Assembly: GCF_004745635.1 (NCBI RefSeq) | Contig: NZ_SRLB01000043.1 | Location: 1-49,971 of the forward strand | DNA: 49,971 bases | Direction: 5' to 3' | From: Methylobacterium nonmethylotrophicum | GTDB taxonomy: Bacteria > Pseudomonadota > Alphaproteobacteria > Rhizobiales > Beijerinckiaceae | Shown here: positions 42,203 through 49,971 of the stretch, in pieces | Numbering within the stretch: the stretch's first letter is position 1 | Layout: each line of letters begins with the position of its first letter | Translations under genes and position numbers: made by a program | The notes under the pieces: generated by a model | What the model saw: only the letters and a program-made list of their open reading frames with translations | The model's database searches: none | What the model was told of the DNA's origin: nothing

Positions 42203-42996
42203 GGCAGCCACTCCAGCACGGACGCGAAATTGGCCTCCATCCGCCTCAGCCAGAGCGTGACCTGCTGCGACTTCCACGGACCGAGCGGCTGCTCCCCGGT
42301 GGGCGCCAGACCCTGGGCGGCCAGGAGGAACGGCATCCCCCGCTCCTCGAGCTCGGGCGCCGGCTCCAGCCTCGGCATGCTGACCAGGCGAGCGCCCCGG
42401 GCGATCGTGGACGCGAACACCGCGTGGGTTTGAACCGTCTCGCTGAATGCGGCGTGGGGGGTCCGGCCGACGGGGACGACCCCTTCGTTCAGAACCAGGA
42501 TCGTCGTGGGGCTTGCGAGAAGGCCTCCCTCCTCGACCGACTGCAGGTACGCGACATCGTCGAGCGACGGTCCGAGGACATGCACCGGCACGACCTCGAC
42601 CGCGAGGCTCGTGAGCCAGGCCAGCAGATCCATCTCCCGGGCGAGGCTCTTGAGCGTGAGGTCACCGCCGCCAAGGTCGAGCACAGTATCGTGTCGGTGA
42701 AGCAGCAGGCCCTCGACGATGCCGGCGACCCACCCGCGCACATCCGCATCATCGGCTGAAGGTGGGCTCACGGCGCGCGAGTGGTAGCGGGCCAGAGTCT
42801 GGTTGGTCCTATCCCCATCGGCCGGCAACGGGTGCCGGCCCGCATTCTCGGCGCGGTCGATCATCCAGCGGGAGAGCATCGTCTTGCCCCGGCTCCCCCG
42901 GCCCAGGAGCAGGACCAGCTTCGGACGCCGGTCGGCGAGGTCAGGGGCAACGAAGGCGGGCGTGTCGTCGGAGAAGTTGCGCTTGGCGCGGGTCAT
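42199..42996 (-). CDS. P-loop ATPase of the mobilisation region
   Basis: A 265-residue soluble protein with the phosphate-binding loop LLLGRGSRGKTML (about 29-41) and acidic strands such as DTVLDLGGGDLT. It belongs to the broad ParA/MinD/SIMIBI-like group but lacks the usual KGGxGKT signature lysine. It is translationally coupled on both sides (ATGA overlaps). A role with the relaxase is suggested by place; partition is served by the separate parA at the window end. Confidence 0.7.
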   Translation of the reverse strand: MTRAKRNFSDDTPAFVAPDLADRRPKLVLLLGRGSRGKTMLSRWMIDRAENAGRHPLPADGDRTNQTLARYHSRAVSPPSADDADVRGWVAGIVEGLLLHRHDTVLDLGGGDLTLKSLAREMDLLAWLTSLAVEVVPVHVLGPSLDDVAYLQSVEEGGLLASPTTILVLNEGVVPVGRTPHAAFSETVQTHAVFASTIARGARLVSMPRLEPAPELEERGMPFLLAAQGLAPTGEQPLGPWKSQQVTLWLRRMEANFASVLEWLP

Positions 42997-43532
42997 GGTT
43001 CGTCGGTCCTGTCAGGTGCCGGGCGAGCGTCCGCGACCGGCATGATGCGAGAGGGCTGGCGCGGCAGGGGCACTCGGGCGGCCCCCATCGCACTAAGGAC
43101 GGCCTGGATGCGCTCGGTCGCCTCCTCGACGCCGTCGACCGGCGAGGCCGCTCCGGGCGCGACACGCGCGGACGGGAGCGGTGAGGATGGGAGCGGGGTC
43201 GTCAGGCGAGCCGGTGGTGTCGCGAGACGAACACCACGGACGAGCTCGCCCGGGCGCGGGGCGATGCTGGCTTGAGCCTGCCGGGCGGCCGCGACGGCTG
43301 TTCGGACCCGCCGCCAGGTTCGGGACGCCGTATCGCGGGTTAGGGGGCGCCCGTGCTCGTCCGTGAGACCCAGGCTCGCGAACACGGCGAGCGGATCCCG
43401 CCAGGCGATCCGGCCGCTACCGAGTTCGCGCATCAGAGTGTCGTGGTAGCGCGTCATCCAGGGGCCGAGGCGCCGGTCCCGGGACCGGACCCGCGCGAAG
43501 GCGGCCGGGATGTCGGGGTGTTGCCGCGGCAT
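42993..43532 (-). CDS. Hypothetical basic protein, first gene of the mobilisation operon
   Basis: A 179-residue product rich in Arg and Pro. The N-terminal half (FARVRSRDRRLGPWMTRYHD, then TRDTASRTWRRVRTAVAAAR) looks like a DNA-binding helical domain; the rest is a disordered linker. It diverges from the relaxase pair across a 170-base region that may hold oriT, so it could be a relaxosome accessory protein. This is inference. Confidence 0.55.
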   Translation of the reverse strand: MPRQHPDIPAAFARVRSRDRRLGPWMTRYHDTLMRELGSGRIAWRDPLAVFASLGLTDEHGRPLTRDTASRTWRRVRTAVAAARQAQASIAPRPGELVRGVRLATPPARLTTPLPSSPLPSARVAPGAASPVDGVEEATERIQAVLSAMGAARVPLPRQPSRIMPVADARPAPDRTDEP

Positions 43533-43702
43533 CAGCGTCCCCCCTCCCGGTCGAGAAGGACCGGACGCCCCCCGGAGTGGTGCTCAACCGGGGGACGAGC
43601 GGGGCGCGGGGGCGGGGGTTGATCCCCTACAGACCAAGGCACCCGTAGTGCGCGAGTGGTACAATCCGAATCGTCGGCCGAAGCCGGCATCCGGAGATCG
43701 GC
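43533..43702. other. Divergent intergenic region, candidate oriT
   Basis: The region lies between the mobilisation operon and the relaxase genes, the usual place of a transfer origin. It contains small hairpins such as GGGG-TTGAT-CCCC (near 43615-43628) and CGGC-CGAA-GCCG (near 43666-43678). No known nic sequence could be recognised, and promoters for both directions must also lie here. Confidence 0.4.
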
Positions 43703-44017
43703 ATGGTACCAGAGCGGGACGCTCTCACGGCCCTGGCAAAGCGCATCGGGGACCTGCATCGCGAGATCAGCGTGCTCGCGGCAGGCGTGACCCAGATCGT
43801 GGCCGGACAGGAGGCGCACACCGCCCTCCTGCAGGCCCTCCTCTCGGCCGTGGCCGACCTCGGGACGCAAAGCGATGGTGACGGCCTCGCCGAGGCGCTG
43901 GCGCGGATCGCCGACAGCCTCGACGAGCAGACCGAAACGCTGGACGGGATGCGCGCCGGCCTCGACGCCCTTCCCGGCGCCGTCGTGATCAGGCTCGGCG
44001 CGGGGCGTGCGGCGTAG
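43703..44017 (+). CDS. Small coiled-coil protein before the relaxase
   Basis: A 104-residue, mainly helical protein with heptad-like patterns (LTALAKRIGDLHREISVLAA, ARIADSLDEQTETLDGMRAG). GGAG precedes the ATG. It lies 12 bases upstream of the relaxase gene, so both are co-transcribed. It could be a relaxosome helper; no family is known to me. Confidence 0.6.
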   Translation: MVPERDALTALAKRIGDLHREISVLAAGVTQIVAGQEAHTALLQALLSAVADLGTQSDGDGLAEALARIADSLDEQTETLDGMRAGLDALPGAVVIRLGAGRAA

Positions 44018-44029
44018 GGTGCTGGCGCG

Positions 44030-47000
44030 ATGCTGACCTACCGCACGGGCTCGGCGGGTGGGCTCAGCGGCGCGCGCGCGATGACGGCCCACCTGATGGA
44101 GCCGACCCTGCCGGCCGAGGCGGCCGCCCTCGCCGCCTACTACGCCTGCGTGCCCGGTGCGGCCGGCGCTCCACCAGAAGCCTTCCAGGTCACGCTCCCG
44201 CGCGTGCGGGAGGACCTCGACCCAGCACTCGCAGGCCTGCTCGGTCTCGATCCACGCAGGCCCCCGGACGCCGACGGCATCGCCCACCTGCTCGCCGGGC
44301 AGCGCGTCGACGGGACGCCGATCGCAGGCCGCACGGCCCGTCCCACGACCGTCTCTCTGGCCGAGGAGACCGGCCTGCCAACCGATCGGCTCCCGGCTGC
44401 CCAGGACGTCGAGCGGGTGCTCGCCGGCCGTCATGCCGAGACGGGCGAGGCCCTGCCGACGGATCGCGTGGCGCCGCTGCGGGCCCGAACCCTGCGCCTG
44501 CTCGGGGCAGACGAGACCACGTCCGTGACAGCCATCCTGGAGGCGCTGGCTCAGAACCGCCGCGCTGACGGGGCACCCCTGCGTCCGACCGCCTACCGCG
44601 ACGCCGTCACCGCCGCGCGCGCGCCGATCGGCTTCATCGACCTCTGCTTCTCGGCCGACAAGTCGGTGTCGGTCGCGATCCTGCTGGCCCCGACCGCGGC
44701 CGAGCGCGCCGCGCTCCACGCAATCCACCGCGAGGCCGTCGCGAAGGCGATGCAGGCCGTGGAGGACAGGCTCGGATGGGCACGACGTGGGAAGGGCGGT
44801 CGGGGCGGAAGCGAGCGCGGCGCACTCGCGTGGCTGGCGTTCGATCATTACACCAGCCGTCCCACGACGGAGATCGCGGACCGTGATCCCGTCACCGGCG
44901 AGGCCTTCAGCCACCTGGCGACCGTGCGCGTGCCGGGTACGCCTCAGGTGCACACTCACGTCTGCGTACCCGCCGTGGTGCTGACCCCTTCGGGTCATGT
45001 CGGCGCGCCCAACCTGGACGCCATCAAGGGCCTGAAGGAGATCGGATTTCTCTATCAGGCTCACCTCGCCACGGGCCTGCGCCGCCTCGGCGTCCGCGTC
45101 GAGATGGATCCCGTCACCGGGGCTGCCCGCATCACGGCCGTTCCCGAGGCGGTACGCGCCGCGTTCTCGCGTCGCACGGCTTGCGGTGAGGCCGCGGCCC
45201 GGGCCTACGCTGCGGCCCAGGGTCTCGACTGGGACACGCTCGATGTCCGGCGCCGGGTCGGCCTGCTCAAGACGGGCGTCCAAGGCGACCCACGAGCGGC
45301 CAAGACCGACGACGTCGCCGACATCACGACCTGGCGCAGGGAGGCGGAGGCGCTCGGTTGGCGACCGGCCCCCGTGTTCGATCCGGATCATCCGATCCCA
45401 CTGCCCTCCCGGTCCGAACGGGTCACCATCGCGCGGGCTGCCGCGGCTCCATTCCTTGAGCGGGAGTTCGAGGGCGAGGCGGTGCTCGACGGGACTGCGG
45501 CGCGCATTGCCGCGGCGCGGGGGCTGGTGGCCGCCGGCGTCCAGGAGGCCGGAGAGATCGATGACGTGGTGGCCGCCCTTATCGCGGGCGGCGTCACGGA
45601 CGCGGGCAAGAGTGCGCCCGTGATCGTGCGCCAGGTTCGCGGCCGCCGGGGTCAGGCCACGGTGCGCCTCACGACGGCGGCCCACCTCGCGCGCGAGACC
45701 CGGCTCGTCGACCTCGGTCGTGCGGCCGCAGCCGATCGCTCCAGAGCCCTGACGGAGGAGGAGGTGGAAGCTGGCGCGGCGGCGGCAGGCCTCGATCTGA
45801 CCGGGGTTCACGGTCAGGCACAGGCAGCCGCCATGAAAGCTGTTGGCGCGGCCGGGGCCCTGGCCGTGTTGGTGGGTGCTTCCGGGTCGGGCAAGACAAC
45901 TCTCCTGAGCGGATTGTGCGCCGCTTGGGGTGCGAAGGGTCGGCCGGTGCACGGCACTGCGGTCGCATGGCGGCAGGCCCAAGCGCTCGCCGACGCCGGG
46001 ATTCCATCCGAGCACTGCCTCGCCCTTGCCGCGCTCCTCGCCCGGGCCCGCAACGGCGAGCTGCGGCTCGGCCCCGCGGATGTGGTCGTGATCGATGAGA
46101 TCTCGCTTGCTTCCACCCGGGACGCCCTCGCCCTGCTCGAGTTGCGGGAAGCGTCGGGCTGCAGCCTGGTGGCCGTCGGCGACCCCCTGCAGGGCCGAAG
46201 CGTGGAGGCCGGCGGTGTCATTGATCTTCTCTCGCGGGCCCTCGGCGGTTCGCTGGCGGAGGTGACGACGACGGTGCGCCAGCGTGAGGCTCGGGAGCGC
46301 GAACTGGCCGACCTGGCCCGGGCAGGACGGGCAGCCGCCGTGATCGACGCCCTGCGGGATGAAGGTCGCGCCCGCCTTGCCGCCGGAACGCAAGCCGAGG
46401 CCGCCGCTGCCGCGGCAGATCTGTGGTGGGAGCGGGCCCAGGCCATCGGCGAGGACGCGGTCCTCGTCCTCGCGCCGACGCAGGCCGACGCCCGTGTCAC
46501 CGCCGACGCGATGCGGCGCAAGCGGCAGGCCGAAGGCCGGCGCGGCCCCGATATCGCCTGCCTCGAGGCGGTGGATCGGGCTGGCGCCGCGTTCGAGCTT
46601 CCGCTCGCCCTCGGCGACCGGGTGCGGCTTTACCGCCGAACGTTCGGCCGCGGCGGCGGCCGAGGTGCGCTCGGGGTCAACGGCTCGATCTTGACGGTCA
46701 GGGGCATCGAGCCTGCCGGTCTGGTGCTGCGCGCCGCTTCGGGGCGTGAGGCCTTGGTCCCCTGGGCCGCTCTGCGCGACCGTGAGACAAGCCGGATCCT
46801 GCTCGGTCAGGGAGACGTCCACAGTATCCATAGTGGGCAGGGGGCCACATCGGAGGAATGTATTCTCTCTCTGCCTCAGGGATCGCAGGGGGTTGATGCA
46901 GGACAGTTCTATGTTGCAGCGACGCGCCACCGATCGAGATCTTGGATCGTTCTCGGGGAAGGTGCTGAACGTCGGGCCGTCGCGGCAAGCCGGCCGGTCG

Positions 47001-47401
47001 GCGATGCTCGCCCGATCCGCGCTGCCGACCTGTGGAGCCACGCCGCGAAAGCCTTCGGGACCCGCCCCCAAAGCGAGACCGCGCTCGATCTCCTGCAGCG
47101 TGCCTATGCCGCCCGCTGCGCCGCCGAGGATACCTTCCGGCTCGGTCTGGTGCGAATGGAGGCCAGGACCGCGCGCGGAATGGCGCCGACCATCCTCCCA
47201 GTCCAGGGGCGCCGGCATCGTCTCGCACAAGCCTTGAAGCCCATCGCGGTGCGGCTTCAAGCCCGGACGCGAGCGCTCGCGCAACTCGCGGCCGAGGCAG
47301 CCCTCACGAGTGACCGCCTCGCCCGCGCTGCACGGCAGGACGAGGCGCCCTGCCCTGCCCCTCGGGGACATTCGAGGACCGGCCCGGCGCCGCGGCTCTG
47401 A
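44030..47401 (+). CDS. MobF (TrwC/TraI-type) relaxase-helicase
   Basis: A 1123-residue protein. The N-terminal relaxase has a Tyr pair at 37-38 (LAAYYAC), FSADKSVS (207-214), FDHYTSR with His273, and the metal-binding PQVHTHV with His308 and His310. The C-terminal helicase has Walker A GASGSGKTTL near 615-625 and Walker B VVVIDEIS near 685. It nicks plasmid DNA at oriT and unwinds the transferred strand. There are no VirB or VirD4-type genes in the window, so the replicon would be mobilised by another element. The order is relaxase then RecD-like helicase without a visible third domain. Confidence 0.9.
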   Translation: MLTYRTGSAGGLSGARAMTAHLMEPTLPAEAAALAAYYACVPGAAGAPPEAFQVTLPRVREDLDPALAGLLGLDPRRPPDADGIAHLLAGQRVDGTPIAGRTARPTTVSLAEETGLPTDRLPAAQDVERVLAGRHAETGEALPTDRVAPLRARTLRLLGADETTSVTAILEALAQNRRADGAPLRPTAYRDAVTAARAPIGFIDLCFSADKSVSVAILLAPTAAERAALHAIHREAVAKAMQAVEDRLGWARRGKGGRGGSERGALAWLAFDHYTSRPTTEIADRDPVTGEAFSHLATVRVPGTPQVHTHVCVPAVVLTPSGHVGAPNLDAIKGLKEIGFLYQAHLATGLRRLGVRVEMDPVTGAARITAVPEAVRAAFSRRTACGEAAARAYAAAQGLDWDTLDVRRRVGLLKTGVQGDPRAAKTDDVADITTWRREAEALGWRPAPVFDPDHPIPLPSRSERVTIARAAAAPFLEREFEGEAVLDGTAARIAAARGLVAAGVQEAGEIDDVVAALIAGGVTDAGKSAPVIVRQVRGRRGQATVRLTTAAHLARETRLVDLGRAAAADRSRALTEEEVEAGAAAAGLDLTGVHGQAQAAAMKAVGAAGALAVLVGASGSGKTTLLSGLCAAWGAKGRPVHGTAVAWRQAQALADAGIPSEHCLALAALLARARNGELRLGPADVVVIDEISLASTRDALALLELREASGCSLVAVGDPLQGRSVEAGGVIDLLSRALGGSLAEVTTTVRQREARERELADLARAGRAAAVIDALRDEGRARLAAGTQAEAAAAAADLWWERAQAIGEDAVLVLAPTQADARVTADAMRRKRQAEGRRGPDIACLEAVDRAGAAFELPLALGDRVRLYRRTFGRGGGRGALGVNGSILTVRGIEPAGLVLRAASGREALVPWAALRDRETSRILLGQGDVHSIHSGQGATSEECILSLPQGSQGVDAGQFYVAATRHRSRSWIVLGEGAERRAVAASRPVGDARPIRAADLWSHAAKAFGTRPQSETALDLLQRAYAARCAAEDTFRLGLVRMEARTARGMAPTILPVQGRRHRLAQALKPIAVRLQARTRALAQLAAEAALTSDRLARAARQDEAPCPAPRGHSRTGPAPRL

Positions 47402-47425
47402 ACGCTTAGTCGCCATCCGAGTAGC

Positions 47426-47980
47426 TCAGCGACGACCGCCCGGAGGGGGAACAGGCGGTGCGCCCTCGCCGCCGTCCTCGTCGATGACCCTACGGCGTCT
47501 TCCCCTGCCCGGGATGACATCGATCCGGCTACCGACGTCATCGGGCGGGTTCGGTAGCGCTGCCCCGACCGGCCCGTATGCGAGGATGGCGCCGTACACG
47601 ACTCTGGCCAGCAGATCCCGCCAGTCCTCCGTCAGGCCGGCCTCGATGGCGTAGGCGTCGATCAACTCGGGTAAATCCAAGAACATCCACCACCGGGCAT
47701 TCCCGTCCTCGCTCACGCGGGCGTCCGCCCAGCGAGTAACGAGGTCCTGCAGTGGGCCCGCCACCGGCGCGAGCTCCTTCCTCTGAAGGATGGCAGCGAC
47801 TTCGTTCCGGGCCTCTGCATCGTCCACTCGGAAGGGCCCATAGACGAACTCTAAGTCGCGGACAGAGCGAACAAACTGGGTGAGGCGGTTCTGCTCCGTT
47901 GGATTGCGGGGTCGCTTGAGCAGGGCGAGATGGACGAACGCGGGGTGGAGGACCGGACCGGGGAGTGGGGCAGCGAGCAT
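47426..47980 (-). CDS. Hypothetical protein convergent with the relaxase
   Basis: A 184-residue product starting at 47980. It is a soluble protein with aromatic-rich helices (DLEFVYGPFRVDDAEARNEV, WWMFLDLPELIDAYAIEAGL) and a Pro/Gly-rich, basic tail. No domain is recognised. It ends 24 bases from the relaxase stop on the opposite strand. Confidence 0.5.
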   Translation of the reverse strand: MLAAPLPGPVLHPAFVHLALLKRPRNPTEQNRLTQFVRSVRDLEFVYGPFRVDDAEARNEVAAILQRKELAPVAGPLQDLVTRWADARVSEDGNARWWMFLDLPELIDAYAIEAGLTEDWRDLLARVVYGAILAYGPVGAALPNPPDDVGSRIDVIPGRGRRRRVIDEDGGEGAPPVPPPGGRR

Positions 47981-48250
47981 GATGGCCTCGTTGCGAAGCC
48001 AGGGTCGGATGACCGAGGCCCAGCAATGCTGCCACTGCGCAGCTCGCGCACCTGGGCGTGGCGCCTGAAATCGTCCGGCTTGGCCGGTTCCGCCCAGGGA
48101 AGACCGGCTTTTGGGGGCCACTGCAGCTGAAGAGCCGCAGTTTTCCGGTGCCTGGCCCCCGATTTGGGCTTCTGGACCCCAGGAGACGGCCTGCGAATCG
48201 GGTCGGGGGACGCGGGTCGTGGGGGCTCCGTAGCCACTACGGACTTGTCA
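47981..48250. other. Gene-poor spacer
   Basis: Open frames here run into the hypothetical gene or its shadow and have no supportable features. The stretch probably holds the promoter of the minus-strand gene and the promoter of a possible plus-strand small RNA. Confidence 0.4.
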
Positions 48251-48388
48251 GCCGGTTGCAGAAGCCTATGTTCAAGCCCATCTAAACCTATGCCGTTTCC
48301 GCACGAGGGCGCTCTCGTGCAGACGCGAAGGGGTGGCCCGCCCGACGGGGTAAGGGGATCGCAGCGCTGCGGTCCCCTTTTCTTTTCG
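48250..48388 (+). ncRNA. Possible plasmid small RNA
   Basis: A non-coding stretch contains the hairpin GCACGAG-GGCGCT-CTCGTGC (48301-48320) and ends in a strong intrinsic terminator (48352-48386), yet no plus-strand gene lies in front of it. A short structured transcript ending here would explain both elements, for example a copy-number or partition antisense RNA. The 5' end is a guess. Confidence 0.35.
48352..48386 (+). terminator. Strong intrinsic terminator
   Basis: AAGGGGATCGCAG (48352-48364) pairs with CTGCGGTCCCCTT (48367-48379) with one wobble and is followed by TTCTTTT. It is the best terminator in the window and insulates the partition operon from upstream reading. Confidence 0.8.
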
Positions 48389-48707
48389 TGGCGGTCGGGG
48401 CCTGCTTCGTTCTTAGTATCGTGTATCTGGTCGTGCTGCTGATGACGTTGTCGACCGCTGACGGCGTGGCTGTCGCGAAAGGCCAAGGCCCTCAAGCCCC
48501 CTCCCCTGCTGTCCAACAGCGCAGCGCTTGCATCGGGTGTCTGGTGAGGGTTCAGACCCTGGTGTGTGGCTGTCCCGCCGCCCGTGTTCCGACCCTATTG
48601 ATCCGGACGCGAGTGTCTCGTGAGGCCGTCTCACCAGGGCGTACCCCGCGGACACGGGACGTGGCGTTCGTCGGAACGGATCCAGGGCCAAGGCCGGCGC
48701 CTTCAAA

Positions 48708-48800
48708 TGACTTCATATGAAGTCACGTCACTTCACATCACGCCAAATGACGTTAACCGCCTTGACGTCATGCCGCGCTACGCCGCATCACGCCAAGGCG
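48708..48800. repeat. Centromere-like repeat cluster upstream of parA
   Basis: A perfect 18-bp palindrome TGACTTCATATGAAGTCA (48708-48725) is followed by related 8-mers (CACGTCAC, CACTTCAC, TGACGTTA, TGACGTCA) and by CATCACGCCAA twice (48736-48746 and 48786-48796, exactly 50 bases apart). The cluster lies about 80 bases upstream of parA. Such clusters serve as parS/parC partition sites and as operators for the small CTP- or RHH-type partner protein. Confidence 0.7.
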
Positions 48801-48876
48801 CGTCACGGCAATTAACGTGGCGTTGAGCGATGCCGCCCCACACTGCTCCCAGTGACCGGACGTGAGGTGACCCCAC

Positions 48877-49554
48877 ATGGCTGTAATTGCCGTCAGCAAT
48901 CCCAAAGGCGGGACCGGCAAGAGCACGACCGCCCTCGTGCTCGCGACGACGCTGGCCCGCCACGGGGCGTCGGTGACGCTGTTCGACTGCGACCCGAACC
49001 GCAACCTCGTCGCCTGGAAGGACGGGCCGAGCGCCTGCCCGGTCACCGTGATTGGGCACGCCGACTCGACCAACATCGGCCGCATGCTGAAAGGGGAGGG
49101 GGGCCGCAGCCAGTTCGTGATCGCCGACCTCGAGGGCACCGCCTCGCTCATGGTCGCCTCGGCGATCCTGGCGGCCGACCTGACCCTCATCCCCATGCAG
49201 GGCTCGGCAATGGACGCGACGCAGGCGCGCCGCGCGATCGCCTACATCGAAGACCAGGCGGCGACCGTCGGCCCGCGGCCCTACCGCGTCCTGTTCACCC
49301 GCACGAAGCCCGGGTTCGCGACCCGCGACGAGCGGGTGATCCGCGAGACGATGGCCTCGGCCGGCATTCCGATGATGGTGACCGACCTCGCCGAACGGGC
49401 CGCCTACCGCTCCATGTTCACCTACCGCCAGAGCCTCGAGGAGCTCGACCCGCAGGCCGTCAACGGCCTCGACAAGGCGAGAGAGAACGCCGACGCGCTC
49501 GCCGGCGAGATCGTCGAGATCCTGCGCACAGCCAGAGAGCCCGCCCATGTCTAA
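48877..49554 (+). CDS. parA: ParA-type plasmid partition ATPase
   Basis: A 225-residue protein with the deviant Walker A KGGTGKSTT at 10-18 (NPKGGTGKST), LFDCDPNRNL and VIADLEGTAS. The short length without an N-terminal HTH is typical of the type Ib ParA group, which pairs with a small DNA-binding partner. GAGGTG lies 10 bases before the ATG. It would move plasmid copies using the nucleoid, with the centromere-like repeats upstream and the small gene downstream. Confidence 0.93.
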   Translation: MAVIAVSNPKGGTGKSTTALVLATTLARHGASVTLFDCDPNRNLVAWKDGPSACPVTVIGHADSTNIGRMLKGEGGRSQFVIADLEGTASLMVASAILAADLTLIPMQGSAMDATQARRAIAYIEDQAATVGPRPYRVLFTRTKPGFATRDERVIRETMASAGIPMMVTDLAERAAYRSMFTYRQSLEELDPQAVNGLDKARENADALAGEIVEILRTAREPAHV

Positions 49555-49846
49555 GCCTACGCCTGCCGGCCTCGCGAACCTCGGCGACTTCAAGCCGGCC
49601 GCGCCCGCCCCCGCGGATGTGCCCGCGGTGAGCCGCACGGCGGCCGCCGCCCATGGATTCGTGGAGCGCGACGCCCCGAAGCCGATCAAGCGGCGCCGCG
49701 CCTCGGAGGAGCCGACGACCTCGTTCACGACGCGGATCAACGTCTCCGACCAGGTCGACTTCATCGAATGGTGCGACCGCGAGCGGCTGCCCTACCGCGA
49801 GGGGTTCAAGCGGATGATGGACGCGGTCCGGAAGGGTATCGTCTGA
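49547..49846 (+). CDS. Small ParB-like partner protein, probable ribbon-helix-helix
   Basis: A 99-residue protein overlapping parA by 8 bases. The N-terminal half is Ala/Pro-rich and probably disordered, followed by a basic segment (KPIKRRRAS). The C-terminal 40 residues (TTSFTTRINVSDQVDFIEWC, then RERLPYREGFKRMMDA) fit a ribbon-helix-helix DNA-binding fold. In type Ib partition systems a small protein of this shape binds the centromere and represses the operon. It lies 48 bases before the right terminal repeat. Confidence 0.8.
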   Translation: MSKPTPAGLANLGDFKPAAPAPADVPAVSRTAAAAHGFVERDAPKPIKRRRASEEPTTSFTTRINVSDQVDFIEWCDRERLPYREGFKRMMDAVRKGIV

Positions 49847-49894
49847 GCGCGCCGCATTCGATTCCGAATCCCTCCCCAAGCGCCGGATCCTACC

Positions 49895-49971
49895 TGTAGC
49901 GGCGCGCAATCGAACTGTGGCGGAGGCGCAATCGAGGGCGTTTTCCGGCGCACGATCGGTGAGACTGGAGA
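49895..49971. repeat. Right copy of 77-bp terminal inverted repeat
   Basis: Exact reverse complement of 1-77, including both iteron-like units in inverted order (49895-49913 and 49916-49935). Bases 49847-49894 just inside it show no similarity to 78-127, so the identity ends abruptly. Confidence 0.95.

Noticed and set aside
43532..47416. 1294-residue minus-strand frame
   Set aside because: It is antisense to the whole MobF relaxase, which has all catalytic motifs.
48546..48562. GGGTTCAGACCC resembling a tRNA T-arm
   Set aside because: No acceptor, D or anticodon arms can be folded around it; no tRNA is seen in the window.
48388..48720. Possible 110-residue membrane protein after the terminator
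   Set aside because: It has a GTG start without a ribosome site right behind a terminator, only the first 25 residues look membrane-like, and it runs into the centromere-like repeats.
48708..48800. CRISPR-like repeat cluster
   Set aside because: The units are short and partly palindromic with irregular spacing, and there are no regular spacers or cas genes.

Overview
The window looks like most or all of a high-GC accessory replicon (a plasmid or large plasmid contig) from an alphaproteobacterium of the order Hyphomicrobiales, most likely Methylobacterium or a close relative. This rests on overall protein flavour, on a ParA plus small partner-protein cassette, on a MobF relaxase without type IV secretion genes, and on an Agrobacterium-like order of arsenite-oxidation genes. 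It is an inference, because no ribosomal or housekeeping gene is present. The first and last 77 bases are exact reverse complements of each other, so the window ends on an inverted repeat.

Layout. 1-1800: iteron-like repeats in the terminal repeat, a plasmid DNA-binding protein that may be the replication initiator, and a decayed IS5-type transposase. 1803-11177: arsenite oxidation. This holds two phosphonate-binding-like periplasmic proteins (the second is the sensor AioX), the AioS/AioR two-component system, a sigma-54-type promoter with two upstream repeats, the arsenite oxidase subunits AioB and AioA, and MoeA for the molybdenum cofactor. 11147-16924 (minus strand): a phosphate operon pstSCAB-phoU-phoB plus a small winged-helix gene, behind a three-unit Pho box. 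17054-25437: arsenic resistance (arsH; arsR-arsC-arsC-acr3; a TauE-type exporter; a second arsR, a flavoprotein with a cysteine-rich tail and two MFS transporters). 25963-34043: an accessory segment with a gene remnant, a 1631-residue nuclease-STAND ATPase (a candidate antiphage protein) and a methyltransferase-HNH fusion protein. A shared 14-base palindrome lies on both sides of these last two genes. 34206-38600 (minus strand): a VapE/Toprim/AlpA-like replication module preceded by DnaA-box-like and iteron-like repeats. 38700-39622: an Xre/RES toxin-antitoxin pair. 39567-41429: an MFS fragment and small orphan genes. 41519-47401: a mobilisation region. 47426-49846: a hypothetical gene, a possible small RNA with a strong terminator, centromere-like repeats, and the partition genes.

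How the parts fit. Periplasmic arsenite would be sensed by AioX, relayed by AioS to AioR, and oxidised by AioBA. The arsenate produced resembles phosphate, and the co-located high-affinity Pst system and PhoB tie its handling to phosphate status. Arsenate that enters the cell would be reduced by ArsC and expelled as arsenite by Acr3, while ArsH and the second arsR cluster would deal with other arsenicals. The remaining third of the window serves replication, partition, mobilisation, addiction and probably defence. The least described parts are the nuclease-STAND plus methyltransferase-HNH cassette, the Cys-tailed flavoprotein, and the terminal inverted repeat.
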